Source: an uncultured Bacteroides sp. (GTDB lineage Bacteria > Bacteroidota > Bacteroidia > Bacteroidales > Bacteroidaceae). Taken from it: DNA of 64,000 bases. Location: contig NZ_OY780936.1 in NCBI RefSeq assembly GCF_963675905.1, positions 2,489,946 through 2,553,945 on the forward strand, written 5' to 3'. The translations under genes were made by a program, and so were the position numbers. The notes beneath the pieces are model-generated. The model worked only from the letters and a program-made list of their open reading frames with translations. It did not search any database and was not told the origin of the DNA. This document shows, one piece after another, positions 1 through 9,624 of this stretch. Numbering within the stretch: position 1 is the stretch's first letter; each line of letters starts with the position of its first letter.

Positions 1-1949
1 ACAGGGGTGAAAATTGAACCAACCCGCTGAACGGGGGCATCGAGATAACGGAACATATCCTCGCCTATCATTGCTGCTATTTCGGCACCGAATCCTGAAA
101 AGACTTTGTCTTCATGCACTATCAGTGCTTTGCTGGTTTTCTTCACTGATTCAAAAATGGCTTCTTTATCAAGAGGAATAAGTGAACGGAGATCGATGAC
201 TTCAACATTCCAACCGGATTCTTTTGCCAGGCGATCGGCCACGGTAAGACAGAAATGGGTAGTGTTACCATAGGTGATAATACTGAGGTCTGTTCCTTCC
301 CGACGAATACGCGCCTTCCCGAATGGTACTTCAAAATCATCGGGCACCACAGTTGCTGCCTCCACTGCATTATACTGTGCTTTGGGTTCCAGATAGAGGG
401 TGAATCCTTTTGATCGCATGCTGGTTCGTAACAATCCTGCTGCATCATCGGCAAAAGAAGGATAGACTATGCGTGCACCCGGAAGTGTGGTCAACGCGCC
501 CTCCAAAGTTTGTGAATGATAAAGTCCTCCGCCAATATATCCTCCCGAAGCTAGACGTAACGTTATATTTGGTACGAACTGTCCGTTGCTTCGCCAGTAT
601 TCGTGTGTACACTCCACATATTGCTCTACTGCCGGCCAGAAATAATCGGCAAACTCGGCTCCCTCAATAACAATTCGTATTTTAGGATCGAAGCGGCTCA
701 TGCCATTGGCAGTTCCCACGATATAATCCTCTGCAATGGGTGCATTGAAAACTCTTTTAACGCCGAACTCCTGCTGCATTCCTTTGGTTACATTAAACAC
801 CCCGCCTTTGTCTTTATTAGCCACATCCTGTCCCCAGAGAAAGGTATCGGGATTGTGTCTGAATTCAGCCTTCAATGTTTCATTGATAGCTGTAACCATA
901 TTCTTCTTCTCTCCTTCCTGGTTATGGGTTCCGTCAACATAGACTTGTGGTTTATATGGCTCGGGAAGAACATAATCGAGTACTGTAGAAGCGTCAGGAT
1001 CGGGTGCTGCAATGGCTTTCTTATTGGCGGAACTCAATTCTTTCTTTGCCTCTTCTTCTATTTTCTTTAGTTCATCTTCAGTGAATCGTTCGTAGCGCAA
1101 CAACATTCTCCTGAATTTCTGTAGCGGATCGGCCGCCTTAACGTATGCAAGTTCATCTTCATCACGATACAGGGTGTGCTTATCTGAATTAGAGTGTGAG
1201 CCAATACGTACACAGTTGGCATGAACAATAACCGGATTATGCTTTGTAATTGCATGTTCGCGGGCTTCGGCCATAGCATTCATGGAATCGAACACATCTT
1301 TGCCGTTGCAGTAGATGATTTTAAGATTCTTGAACCCGGAAAAATTAGCAGCAACCTTTGGATTGGATGTCTGGTCTTTTTTAGGAACAGATATTCCAAA
1401 TCCGTTATCTTCTATTACAAAGATAACCGGCAACTGTTCCGTACTTGCCCCATTGATTGCTTCGTAAACAAACCCTTCGGATACGGAAGATTCACCGTGA
1501 GAGGCTATAACTACTCCTTTATGTCCATAGTAGGCCATGCCGCGGGCTACTCCTACTGCATGAAGATCCTGGGTTGCAGTAGCCGATGAGATATTTTCAA
1601 TATTCCATTCCATCTTGGCAAAATGATTGGACATATGACGTCCACCACTTGTTAAGTCGGTTGCTTTGGAGAGTCCGTTAAGGATAATTTCTTCGGCAGT
1701 CATTCCGGCAGAAAGGGCGGCAAGCAAGTCACGGTAATAGGGGAAGAAGAAATCTTCTCCTCTGGTAAAGACTTGTCCCATGGCAAGTTGTATACCGTCA
1801 TGCCCGGCATAGGGGGCATGAAACGACCAGCCCAATGATTGCAGCAAATAAGCTGGTGCTTTCTCGTCGATCATGCGACCAAGTGTCATGAGGTAATACC
1901 ACTTTCTCAGTGTCTCTTTATTTGTGGTTTTTATATCGTACTTTTTCAT
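1..1949 (-). CDS. 2-oxoacid dehydrogenase E1, fused alpha and beta subunits (partial)
   Basis: Thiamine-diphosphate E1 component that decarboxylates a 2-oxoacid and passes the acyl group to the lipoyl arm of E2. The ATG at 1949 begins MKKYDIKTTNK. The N-terminal half is E1-alpha-like: the cofactor-motif region reads HGESSVSEGF and later EDNGFGIS. A charged linker (about residues 290-330) leads into an E1-beta-like half (ending near DLRSLIPLDKEAIF, VHEDKVFSGFG), so both subunits lie in one chain. The 3' end runs off the window. It is the last visible gene of an E3-LplA-E2-E1 operon, 25 bp after E2. Fused E1 of this kind is usually annotated as branched-chain or 2-oxoisovalerate dehydrogenase in Bacteroides. 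The real substrate cannot be read from the sequence. Confidence 0.9.
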   Translation of the reverse strand, partial: MKKYDIKTTNKETLRKWYYLMTLGRMIDEKAPAYLLQSLGWSFHAPYAGHDGIQLAMGQVFTRGEDFFFPYYRDLLAALSAGMTAEEIILNGLSKATDLTSGGRHMSNHFAKMEWNIENISSATATQDLHAVGVARGMAYYGHKGVVIASHGESSVSEGFVYEAINGASTEQLPVIFVIEDNGFGISVPKKDQTSNPKVAANFSGFKNLKIIYCNGKDVFDSMNAMAEAREHAITKHNPVIVHANCVRIGSHSNSDKHTLYRDEDELAYVKAADPLQKFRRMLLRYERFTEDELKKIEEEAKKELSSANKKAIAAPDPDASTVLDYVLPEPYKPQVYVDGTHNQEGEKKNMVTAINETLKAEFRHNPDTFLWGQDVANKDKGGVFNVTKGMQQEFGVKRVFNAPIAEDYIVGTANGMSRFDPKIRIVIEGAEFADYFWPAVEQYVECTHEYWRSNGQFVPNITLRLASGGYIGGGLYHSQTLEGALTTLPGARIVYPSFADDAAGLLRTSMRSKGFTLYLEPKAQYNAVEAATVVPDDFEVPFGKARIRREGTDLSIITYGNTTHFCLTVADRLAKESGWNVEVIDLRSLIPLDKEAIFESVKKTSKALIVHEDKVFSGFGAEIAAMIGEDMFRYLDAPVQRVGSIFTP

Positions 1950-1974
1950 ACTTTGTCTTTTTAAGTGTTTTGAA

Positions 1975-3387
1975 CTATCCGTTCCAGTTCTCAAGGTAAT
2001 CGGCTATGCGTCTGAGGAATGCACCTCCCATTGCACCGTTAACAATACGATGATCATAAGAAAGTGAGAGATACATTTTATGACGGATGGCAATGGTATC
2101 GCCTTCGGGAGTTTCGACTACCGCCGGTTTTTTCTCTATGTATCCAACACCCAGAATGGCAACCTGCGGTTGGTTGATAATTGGTGTGCCTATAATGTTC
2201 TTGAAAGTACCAAAGTTTGTAATGGTAAAGGTTCCACCCTGAATATCATCCGGTGATAATTTATTGGCACGTGCTTTTGCCGCCAATGTATCGATACTTC
2301 CTGCCAATCCGCTAAGGCTTAGTTTATCGGCATTGTGTATTACCGGCACAATGAGGTTACCATCATTGAGCGATACCGCCACACCGACATTTATTTTCTT
2401 TTTCAGTATCATGCGATAACCATCAACAGATGCATTGACGTATGGATATTCTGCAAGGGCTTTGGTAACAGCCTCAACAATAGCAGGCATGTATGTGAGA
2501 GAGATACCTTCACGCCGTTTGAATGTTTCTTTGTTATGCTCACGCCAACGTACCAGTTTAGTAACATCAACCTCGACCACAGTTGTGACATGTGGCGATA
2601 CTTGTTTTGACATAACCATGTGATCGGCAATGATACGGCGGACAAAGTCCATTTCAACCACTTCGTCACCATCGGAAACAGGTATAACAGGTGCTGCTGG
2701 CGCCGGTTTGGATTCTGCAGCAACAGGTTGAGAAACAGTTACAGGTTTAGGAGGTGCTACAGGAACTGGTTCTGTTGAAACAGCTTTCTGCGGAGTAACA
2801 AGAGCGGGTTCTGCTGGAACAGCTTTCTGCGAGGTAGCAAGAGCGGGTTCTGCTGAAATAGCTTTCTGTGGGGCAACAAGAGCAACCGGTTGAGTGCCTT
2901 TCTTTCTCTGCTCTACATAAGTCTTTATATCTTTTTTACTTAAACGTCCTTCGTAGCCGGTGCCGGGTATACTGTCAAGTTCTTCTTTAGAGAGCTGAGC
3001 TTCCTGAGCTATCTGAAGCACAATGGGAGAATACCACCTGGCTTCTTCACTCTTCACGTTCTTAATCGGTGCAGCGGAAGGTGCCGGAGCTTCTTCTTTC
3101 ACAGCTGTACTTTCAGCAATTTCTGGTGTTTCTTCTTCAGAGTCTCCTTCGAGTTGCACGATTGCCACCACCGTTCCTACCGCAACGGTATCGCCTTCAT
3201 TGAAGAGTATCTGAAGTATCTTTCCTGCAACGGGAGAAGGTATTTCCGCGCTAACTTTGGCAGTACTTACTTCAAACAATATATCGTCTTCGTTAATAAC
3301 ATCGCCTGCTTTGACCGACCATGTCATTATGGTTCCTTCTGTTATGCTTTCACCCAATTTGGGCATTTTTATTTCAAATGTAGCCAT
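1975..3387 (-). CDS. 2-oxoacid dehydrogenase E2, dihydrolipoyl acyltransferase
   Basis: 470-residue core of the complex, which transfers the acyl group from lipoyl-lysine to CoA. Residues 1-80 form a lipoyl domain with K44 in FEVSTAKVSAEI. Residues 118-158 are the peripheral-subunit-binding domain. A Pro/Ala-rich swinging linker (160-240) contains three 13-residue repeats. Residues 244-470 are the catalytic domain. The active-site motif reads SYDHRIVNGAMGG, so H446 is present but the usual Asp of HxxxD is Asn450. There is one lipoyl domain only, as in branched-chain E2s. It lies 15 bp after lplA and 25 bp before E1 in the same operon. Family assignment is firm; whether it serves branched-chain oxoacids or pyruvate is inferred. 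Confidence 0.92.
   Translation of the reverse strand: MATFEIKMPKLGESITEGTIMTWSVKAGDVINEDDILFEVSTAKVSAEIPSPVAGKILQILFNEGDTVAVGTVVAIVQLEGDSEEETPEIAESTAVKEEAPAPSAAPIKNVKSEEARWYSPIVLQIAQEAQLSKEELDSIPGTGYEGRLSKKDIKTYVEQRKKGTQPVALVAPQKAISAEPALATSQKAVPAEPALVTPQKAVSTEPVPVAPPKPVTVSQPVAAESKPAPAAPVIPVSDGDEVVEMDFVRRIIADHMVMSKQVSPHVTTVVEVDVTKLVRWREHNKETFKRREGISLTYMPAIVEAVTKALAEYPYVNASVDGYRMILKKKINVGVAVSLNDGNLIVPVIHNADKLSLSGLAGSIDTLAAKARANKLSPDDIQGGTFTITNFGTFKNIIGTPIINQPQVAILGVGYIEKKPAVVETPEGDTIAIRHKMYLSLSYDHRIVNGAMGGAFLRRIADYLENWNG
2752..2868 (-). repeat. three tandem 39-bp repeats in the E2 linker
   Basis: Residues 174-212 of E2 are three near-identical 13-residue units of the form QKAxxxEPxxxxx. They extend the flexible Ala/Pro linker between the binding domain and the catalytic core. 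Such arrays change length easily by slippage. Confidence 0.8.
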
Positions 3388-3402
3388 AGCTAATATTTTT
3401 AG

Positions 3403-4146
3403 TTATTTTAAATATGATGCATTAAAGTTCCAGTCGGATGTGGAATATTTATTCCTACTTAATTGTTTGATAGCCGACAGGTCTTTTTCACTGAATGTAT
3501 ATATCTTATTATTGGTTTCATTCTTTAGAAAGTAATTCATAATCAGTTCTTTCAGATTACTTATTTGCATGTTATCTGGTACGTATTCCTTAATATTGGT
3601 AACCGGACTTCTCACGGATTTTACGTAAACAGAACGTGACCGTGCAACATCATTCTGTTGAGTTGGTAAAGAAGTTAATGCTGCATTAAGACTCAATAAG
3701 TCCGTTGAATAGAGTAGTGTAGCATGATACATTACCCGTTTTTTATGGATGCATTGCGCACTTCCCGATATTTTCAGCCCATCAATATTTAGTCCCCGCC
3801 GTTCGTCGGCCTCAGCATTTATTCCTATTTCCCTAAGAAAGTTCTGAATCTGAATAAGGTATTTATTAAAATCAGCATTATCACTGTTTTCAATAAAGGT
3901 GAAATTCAGATTGCCGGCATCATGATACACAGCACCGCCACCGGAATATCTTCTTACTACTTTGATGCGGTGATCTCTCACAAAATCCATATTAACTTCT
4001 GCCCATACATTCTGATGTTTGCCAATGATGACTGATGGTTCATTCTGCCACAGCATGAATACATTCTCCTGAAAAGAATGCAGGAGATATTCTTCTGCCG
4101 CCAGATTGAACCAGGCATCTGTATATGGGTTGTTTATGCAAAGCAT
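3403..4146 (-). CDS. lplA: lipoate-protein ligase A family
   Basis: 247-residue ligase that activates lipoate with ATP and attaches it to the lysine of lipoyl domains, here most likely K44 of the neighbouring E2. The family motif RRYSGGGAVYHD (65-76) and the catalytic-lysine segment GLKISGSAQ (K125) are both intact. It is about 90 residues shorter than E. coli LplA and ends without the separate C-terminal accessory domain, so it may need a partner or act as a lipoyl/octanoyl transferase of the LipM/LplJ type. The ATG at 4146 lies 27 bp after the E3 stop, and the E2 start follows 15 bp after this stop. Its place inside the operon couples lipoylation to synthesis of the complex. Confidence 0.88.
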   Translation of the reverse strand: MLCINNPYTDAWFNLAAEEYLLHSFQENVFMLWQNEPSVIIGKHQNVWAEVNMDFVRDHRIKVVRRYSGGGAVYHDAGNLNFTFIENSDNADFNKYLIQIQNFLREIGINAEADERRGLNIDGLKISGSAQCIHKKRVMYHATLLYSTDLLSLNAALTSLPTQQNDVARSRSVYVKSVRSPVTNIKEYVPDNMQISNLKELIMNYFLKNETNNKIYTFSEKDLSAIKQLSRNKYSTSDWNFNASYLK

Positions 4147-4173
4147 CTTGATAATGTTTTGATTGTTAATTGA

Positions 4174-5523
4174 TCAGAGAAACAGACTTTCACGGATTAT
4201 CTCGCTCACCGTAGGGTGCGGAAATATTTGTTTCTTCAGGTCTTCTACCGTCAGTTTTCTGTCGATGGCCATACTCATGCTTATAATCAGCTCGGATGCA
4301 GGATTGCCATACAAGTGGCAACCGATAATATGCTCCTCGTTGTCTGTGATCAGTTTGCAGAGTCCGTTGCCCAATTCATTTTCGGCAACAAACCGACCTG
4401 AATAAGCCATCGGCAACTTCAGAACATGATAATCTGTACCGCTCGCTTTTAGCTCTTCCTCTGTTTTTCCGGCTCCGGCAAGTTCAGGATTGGTATACAC
4501 TACTCCCGGAACGGAATCGTAATTCATCTTATCCTCAATTCCCAGAATGTGATTAATTGCAACCTCTCCTTCACGAATAGCTGTATGTGCCAGTAGTGAG
4601 AATCCGGTGATGTCTCCACAAGCATAGACTCCGGGGTAACTGGTCTGCATATATTCATTAACCTTCACTCCACCTTTCTGTAATTCAACATGCAAATTTT
4701 CAAGACCAAGATTGGCAGTAACCGGTCTGCGGCCTACACTAACCAGAATCTTTTCGGCTTCAATAGTCTCCTGTTTACCATCCTTTTCAACAAAGACTTT
4801 TCCTGTTGCTACTTCTGTGACTTTGGTTCCCAGCAGAAATCGTACTCCCTTCTTAGTGTAATCCACTCTGAGCATTGCAGAGGTTTCCTTGTCCATAGCT
4901 CCCAATATCTCCGGCAGCATTTCTATAACAGTAACCTTTACTCCCATACTGTTAAAGAAAGAAGCAAACTCCATCCCGATAACCCCGCCACCAATAATAG
5001 CAAGAGATTTAGGAAGTTCTTTTAGTTCAAGTGCTTCTTTGGAAGTCCAGTATTCAGTTTCGGACAACCCCTTGATAGGAGGAATTACCGTTTCGGAACC
5101 TGTGCAGAGTAGCAGGTACTTGACTGAGTAAATCTCATTATTACAAGATATACTAATCGTTTCATTTTTCTCACCCTGAATAAAAGCTGTACCTTCAACA
5201 AGATGAACGCCATAAGCTTTCAGTTTCATACCAACACCGGATGTGAGTTTCTTAACCACCTTATCCTTACGGTTCATAATCTTTTGAAAATCGAACCCGG
5301 GATTAGCATCAGCAAGTATACCGTATTTAGAAGCACTTTTAATATTATCCAATATTTTTGCAGAATAGAGTAGAGTCTTGGTTGGAATACAACCTTCATT
5401 GAGACAGACTCCCCCTATTGCATTCTTTTCAAAAAGAACTGTTTTAAGTCCTCCTGAAGCGGCTCTTTCAGCAGCATTATATCCTGCCGGTCCGCCACCT
5501 ATAATTGCTAAATCATATACCAT
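4174..5523 (-). CDS. lpdA: dihydrolipoyl dehydrogenase (E3)
   Basis: 449-residue FAD flavoprotein that reoxidises dihydrolipoyl-E2 with NAD+. It shows the FAD dinucleotide motif GGGPAGYNAAERA (9-21), the redox disulfide in GGVCLNEGCIPTK (C40/C45), an NAD fold GGGVIGMEFA, the second FAD motif ACGDITG, and the C-terminal active-site pair in HPTVSE (H436/E441). A longer frame opens at 5568, but the start at 5523 is preferred: it is preceded by AAGGA about 8 bp upstream and begins directly at the family N-terminus MVYDLAIIGG. It is the first gene of the four-gene operon, so the promoter should lie in the AT-rich 5524-5676 spacer, where no clear TAnnTTTG was found. Confidence 0.95.
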   Translation of the reverse strand: MVYDLAIIGGGPAGYNAAERAASGGLKTVLFEKNAIGGVCLNEGCIPTKTLLYSAKILDNIKSASKYGILADANPGFDFQKIMNRKDKVVKKLTSGVGMKLKAYGVHLVEGTAFIQGEKNETISISCNNEIYSVKYLLLCTGSETVIPPIKGLSETEYWTSKEALELKELPKSLAIIGGGVIGMEFASFFNSMGVKVTVIEMLPEILGAMDKETSAMLRVDYTKKGVRFLLGTKVTEVATGKVFVEKDGKQETIEAEKILVSVGRRPVTANLGLENLHVELQKGGVKVNEYMQTSYPGVYACGDITGFSLLAHTAIREGEVAINHILGIEDKMNYDSVPGVVYTNPELAGAGKTEEELKASGTDYHVLKLPMAYSGRFVAENELGNGLCKLITDNEEHIIGCHLYGNPASELIISMSMAIDRKLTVEDLKKQIFPHPTVSEIIRESLFL

Positions 5524-5676
5524 AATATATTCCTTATTTATATCAAGTATAAACAAAAAAAACATCAATTAGTTCTAAAACAACAACTTATGATATATAA
5601 AGATTTTAAAAGTAATTTAAACGAAATAAAATTGCAAGTATAATAATATATTAAAACTTATAACAACCAAAAAGTT

Positions 5677-6444
5677 TCATTTTTGCTTTTCAGTAAGATA
5701 CTTCCAAAAACGGACGGGCAAGTGTTGGCGATGAAGCCGCGGGTTAATACGTTCTTTAATAGCTATTGACTTAAAGTACTCTTTCCACATCTGCTGAAAA
5801 AGCTTTTCATCGTGCATCATAAGATCTTCGCTCAGCATACCGGTCAATAAATGGGATTCTTTTTCCTCAAAACGAACTTCGGTAACAGTGGAAAGATCGT
5901 AATAGTAGCCATATTCCCGCTTCAGATCATAAATCAACCACTTCTGGTCGGCAAAACGATCCTGAAAATGGCTCACAACAAGAGAAAGGACATTGTACAT
6001 TGGTTCTATAGCGGCAAAATAAGTTCCATCAACCGCTTTCTGAAAACGGAGAAACTGAAGAACCCGTTCTCTCTCATAACCTACCTTTTTATAGATTTTT
6101 GCTATTTCAAGCACATCCGGATCGCCAAAGTTCATTTCTACCGACTTAGGGGAATCTATATTTTTACGCATATAACGAAAAAGAAGCATATCTATATCCG
6201 GAAGTTCTGAAAGCCAGCAAGCTGTAAGAGCTGACAAGGCAGTGCGGGAAAGTTTCTTTTGCAACCCTTTCCAAACGCGTTCCGACTTTTCGCTATCTGA
6301 GATAACTGTATATGTTTCATCACAAAAAAGAGGCAATGGTTCTCCTTCTACAACCAATGCCTCGGGAAATGTTTTTCGGTAATAAGCATCGAAAACAGCA
6401 GTCAGCAATCCTTCAAAGGTTTTATCATAGATGAAGGTTATCAT
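5677..6444 (-). CDS. radical-SAM-associated DNA metabolism protein (TIGR03915 / DUF4130-like)
   Basis: 255-residue protein of the family annotated as 'probable DNA metabolism protein', normally encoded beside the radical SAM protein found here just upstream (1 bp between stop and start). It is rich in aromatic and charged residues, has no signal peptide or membrane segment, and contains family-typical stretches such as FIYDKTFEGLLTAVFDAY and MHDEKLFQQMWKEYFKSI. The tight coupling to a radical SAM enzyme with a helix-hairpin-helix DNA-binding end suggests a shared role in base modification or repair. No catalytic residues are assigned. Family identity is by recognition of sequence and context; function is inference. 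Confidence 0.82.
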   Translation of the reverse strand: MITFIYDKTFEGLLTAVFDAYYRKTFPEALVVEGEPLPLFCDETYTVISDSEKSERVWKGLQKKLSRTALSALTACWLSELPDIDMLLFRYMRKNIDSPKSVEMNFGDPDVLEIAKIYKKVGYERERVLQFLRFQKAVDGTYFAAIEPMYNVLSLVVSHFQDRFADQKWLIYDLKREYGYYYDLSTVTEVRFEEKESHLLTGMLSEDLMMHDEKLFQQMWKEYFKSIAIKERINPRLHRQHLPVRFWKYLTEKQK

Positions 6445-6445
6445 T

Positions 6446-7708
6446 CTATTCTTCTTTAAATGGTAAAATCAGCTGTCTGTCATCTACTTTTTTACCTGGT
6501 TTAACCGTAAGCAGACGTCGAACCGCATCCGGATGCATTTCATTTACAGAGCGCATGGATAATTCATTGCAGGTAATAAAGTACTGTGCTTTCTTCATCA
6601 CAACTCCTATTTTCTTGAGTTGGTAAGCGCCCAAACGGGAAAAGCGGCGGGAAGCAACAATCAGCTTTGCCGATTTTACGCCAATGCCGGGTACCCTGAG
6701 AATCATTTCATAATCGGCCTGATTGATATCAACAGGAAATGATTCGGGATGACGCAATGCCCATGATAACTTGGGATCTATCTCAAGATCAAGATCGGGA
6801 TAGGCATCGTTCACAATCTCATCTACCTTAAACTGATAAAAACGAAGCAGCCAGTCGGCCTGATACAAACGATTCTCGCGCACCAATGGAGGTTGCTTTA
6901 AGGCGGGCAAGCGTTTGTCGTATTCATTAACCGAAATATAGCCGGAATAATAGACCCGCTTCATACTAGGACGATCATAAAGGGAAGAGGATAGATTGAG
7001 AATATCTTTATCGGTATCGGCAGTAGCACCCACAATCATCTGTGTGCTTTGTCCGGCTGGAGCAAACCGAGGGGCATAACGATATTTTTTTCGTTCTTCA
7101 AGGTTTTCCAGGACTCCCTGCTGAATGTATTGCATTGGTTTGAATACACTCTGAAAGTCCTTTTCAGGAGCTAGTCTTTGTAGACTCTGTTCATTAGGGA
7201 TTTCAATATTTACGCTTAAACGATCTGCATATAAACCTGCTTCATTTACAAGGTCCTGACTTGCACCCGGAATACTTTTAAGGTGTATATATCCGTTAAA
7301 TTTGTGCACCAGTCGCAAGTCTTTTGCAACCCGCACCAATCGTTCCATCGTATAATCGGGATTACGAACCACCCCCGAACTAAGAAAAAGTCCTTCGATA
7401 TAATTTCTACGGTAAAATTCGATGGTAAGATCAACTAACTCGGACACAGAAAATGTGGCTCGCCTGATATCGTTACTCCGGCGATTGATGCAATAAGCAC
7501 AATCGTAAATGCAATAATTGGTAAGCATAATCTTTAAAAGAGAAATGCATCGTCCGTCCTCAGCAAAGCTGTGGCAAATCCCCCACCCCGCAGCACTTCC
7601 TATCCCACCACTCTTGTTGGTACGGGTAGTTCCGCTGGATGAGCAGGAAACATCATACTTGGCTGATTCAGCCAGTGTTTTTAGCTTTTCGAGAACATTC
7701 TCATTCAT
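6446..7708 (-). CDS. radical SAM protein, putative DNA modification/repair (TIGR03916)
   Basis: 420-residue radical SAM enzyme. The iron-sulfur motif is NYCIYDCAYC (C66, C70, C73; CxxxCxxC). Three more cysteines at the N-terminus (C22, C45, C54) could bind an accessory cluster. The C-terminal part (about 330-362) is a helix-hairpin-helix with VPGIGVKSAKLI, typical of non-specific DNA binding. A promoter (TATCTTTG) sits 25 bp before the ATG, so it heads a two-gene transcript with the TIGR03915 partner. The reaction is unknown; the name rests on the family and on the DNA-binding motif. Confidence 0.88.
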   Translation of the reverse strand: MNENVLEKLKTLAESAKYDVSCSSSGTTRTNKSGGIGSAAGWGICHSFAEDGRCISLLKIMLTNYCIYDCAYCINRRSNDIRRATFSVSELVDLTIEFYRRNYIEGLFLSSGVVRNPDYTMERLVRVAKDLRLVHKFNGYIHLKSIPGASQDLVNEAGLYADRLSVNIEIPNEQSLQRLAPEKDFQSVFKPMQYIQQGVLENLEERKKYRYAPRFAPAGQSTQMIVGATADTDKDILNLSSSLYDRPSMKRVYYSGYISVNEYDKRLPALKQPPLVRENRLYQADWLLRFYQFKVDEIVNDAYPDLDLEIDPKLSWALRHPESFPVDINQADYEMILRVPGIGVKSAKLIVASRRFSRLGAYQLKKIGVVMKKAQYFITCNELSMRSVNEMHPDAVRRLLTVKPGKKVDDRQLILPFKEE

Positions 7709-7732
7709 ATAATTAAGCCAGAGTTTGTTTCA

Positions 7733-7766
7733 CAAAGATAAGAATATTCTGCATAAGAATCGCAAA
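7733..7766 (-). promoter_or_regulatory. Bacteroides-type promoter for the radical SAM pair
   Basis: On the minus strand, TATCTTTG (7740-7733) matches the -7 consensus TAnnTTTG. A TTTG lies 22 bp upstream (7766-7763). The start codon at 7708 follows at a sensible distance. Confidence 0.6.
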
Positions 7767-7831
7767 ATCGGGTTCACTGAATAAAAATGGAAATACAACA
7801 TTAAGAATCCCAGCTTCGCTGAATATATTTT

Positions 7832-7859
7832 TTTGGAATTATGATATAAATTACTTTTG
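7832..7859 (+). promoter_or_regulatory. probable promoter of the beta-helix lipoprotein gene
   Basis: TACTTTTG at 7852-7859 fits TAnnTTTG. TTTG at 7832-7835 is 16 bp upstream, closer than the usual 19-21, so the -33 element is uncertain. Confidence 0.45.
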
Positions 7860-7964
7860 TTTCGTAAGAATATGGAAAACATTAAATCTGTATAACCATT
7901 ATACTTTTAATTTATGCAAATGCATACAAACAATAAAACTGCTTATTCATTTCTGGAAAGAAGC

Positions 7965-9548
7965 ATGATACAAAAAACAAGCATTCTTCTTGCTATTTTC
8001 TGCATATTGTTTTCATTCCTGGCTTGCTCCTCGGGTGATGAATTAACAGAGGAAGACGAGAGTTCCAGCAACGAAACGCCAAGTACTCCGGATGACTCTG
8101 ACGACTTGGTTGAAAACTCAGAATTCACTAATACTGTTGCCATAACTTTAGGTAGCACCTTATCAGTAACCAATCCATTAGCCGAAAACGGAGTTACGGT
8201 GACTCAGGATAACGGGGACGTGATAATAAAGTCTACTGCAGAAAATGTTGCTTATACTTTATCCGGAACTTTAACCGGTGGAGTAAAAATCTACAGTGAC
8301 TATAAACTTAAATTAACGCTAAACGGAGTTACCATTACCAACTCAGACGGACCGGCAATCAACATTCAATCAAAGAAACGCATTTTTGTAGTTCTGGCAG
8401 ATAACACAACTAATACACTGACCGATGGCTGTTCGTATGCAACAAGCAGTGAAGACCAGAAAGGGACTTTCTTTAGTGAAGGGCAGCTGATATTCAGTGG
8501 TAATGGAACACTATCTGTTGCCGGAAAATACAAACATGCGCTAAGTTGTGACGATTATATTCGCATTCGCAGCGGCGTAATTAATGTTACTTCTGCAGTA
8601 ACAGACGGTATCCATACAAATGATGCAATTATTATTGATGGAGGCACGATAAACATTAACGCATCCGGCGATGGTATTCAATGTGACGAAGGATTTATTA
8701 TAATCAACGACGGAACTATAACGGTTAAAACTGTCGATGATGGCATTACAACTTCATACGAAGGTACTGACACTTCAATAAAACCCTATACCATTATTAA
8801 TGGCGGAACAATTACTATTACCACCTCCGGTGCAAGCGGTAAAGCAATAAAGAGCATGGGTGATCTCACTATTAATAAGGGAACAATAACCGTAACTACA
8901 AGTAAGAGTGAAGCTGAAGGTATTGAAAGTAAAACTAATCTGGTTATCAACGACGGAACAATTGAAATCAATGCTTATGATGATTGTATCAATGCTAAAA
9001 AGACGCTGGTTATTAATGGCGGAACAATTTACTGTTACAGCTCTACCAATGATGGAATAGACTCAAACGGAACAATGACTATTACAGGCGGAACGATTAT
9101 TTCAGCCGGATCAACCGCTCCGGAAGAAGGTTTTGATTGCGATAATAATACTTTTAAAATAACCGGCGGAACAATTATTGGTATGGGAGGAGCTACAAGT
9201 ACCCCAACATCGAGCGTATGTACACAATATTCTGCCATCATCGGAAATGTTGGTACACTGAACCAACTGGTACGTATTCAATCGTCTACAGGTGATGAAG
9301 TAGTTACTTTCAAGAATCCAAGAGCCTATACTACTTTACTATTCAGTAGTCCTAACCTGAAAGCTAATACAAGCTACGTAATTTATACCGGCGGTAGCAT
9401 ATCAGGTGGAACCGACTTCCATGGATTATACACAAACACAACATATAATGCTGGTACACAATCAGCCACTTTCACCACTAGTTCCATTGTGACAACAATA
9501 GGCAGCACATCCGGTGGAGCACCAGGTGGAGGTGGCGGCTGGCACTAA
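7965..9548 (+). CDS. carbohydrate-binding beta-helix lipoprotein (Cthe_2159 / DUF4353-like)
   Basis: 527-residue surface lipoprotein. From M1 at 7965 the signal peptide [16 protein letters not shown] runs into the lipobox FLAC with C21. An Asp/Glu/Ser-rich tether (about 22-50) follows, then a long array of INGGTITI / INDGTI turns. These are the rungs of a right-handed parallel beta-helix of the Cthe_2159 polysaccharide-binding family. The C-terminus is Gly-rich ([11 protein letters not shown]). An in-frame ATG at 7914 exists, but the 7965 start has GGAAAGAAG just upstream and gives a clean lipoprotein signal. Monocistronic between two opposite-strand genes. The ligand (acidic polysaccharide in the founding family) is not known here. 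Confidence 0.85.
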   Translation: MIQKTSILLAIFCILFSFLACSSGDELTEEDESSSNETPSTPDDSDDLVENSEFTNTVAITLGSTLSVTNPLAENGVTVTQDNGDVIIKSTAENVAYTLSGTLTGGVKIYSDYKLKLTLNGVTITNSDGPAINIQSKKRIFVVLADNTTNTLTDGCSYATSSEDQKGTFFSEGQLIFSGNGTLSVAGKYKHALSCDDYIRIRSGVINVTSAVTDGIHTNDAIIIDGGTININASGDGIQCDEGFIIINDGTITVKTVDDGITTSYEGTDTSIKPYTIINGGTITITTSGASGKAIKSMGDLTINKGTITVTTSKSEAEGIESKTNLVINDGTIEINAYDDCINAKKTLVINGGTIYCYSSTNDGIDSNGTMTITGGTIISAGSTAPEEGFDCDNNTFKITGGTIIGMGGATSTPTSSVCTQYSAIIGNVGTLNQLVRIQSSTGDEVVTFKNPRAYTTLLFSSPNLKANTSYVIYTGGSISGGTDFHGLYTNTTYNAGTQSATFTTSSIVTTIGSTSGGAPGGGGGWH

Positions 9549-9624
9549 CTTATACCTATCCATCTCTTCATGTATCCCCCTCGTCACAGTACGTGTTGCT
9601 GTGTTGGGGGATTTCTCTTTCTAT

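Noticed and set aside
603-1070. 155-residue plus-strand frame
   Set aside because: Shadow of the E1 gene, which is open on the minus strand across the whole 1-1949 interval.
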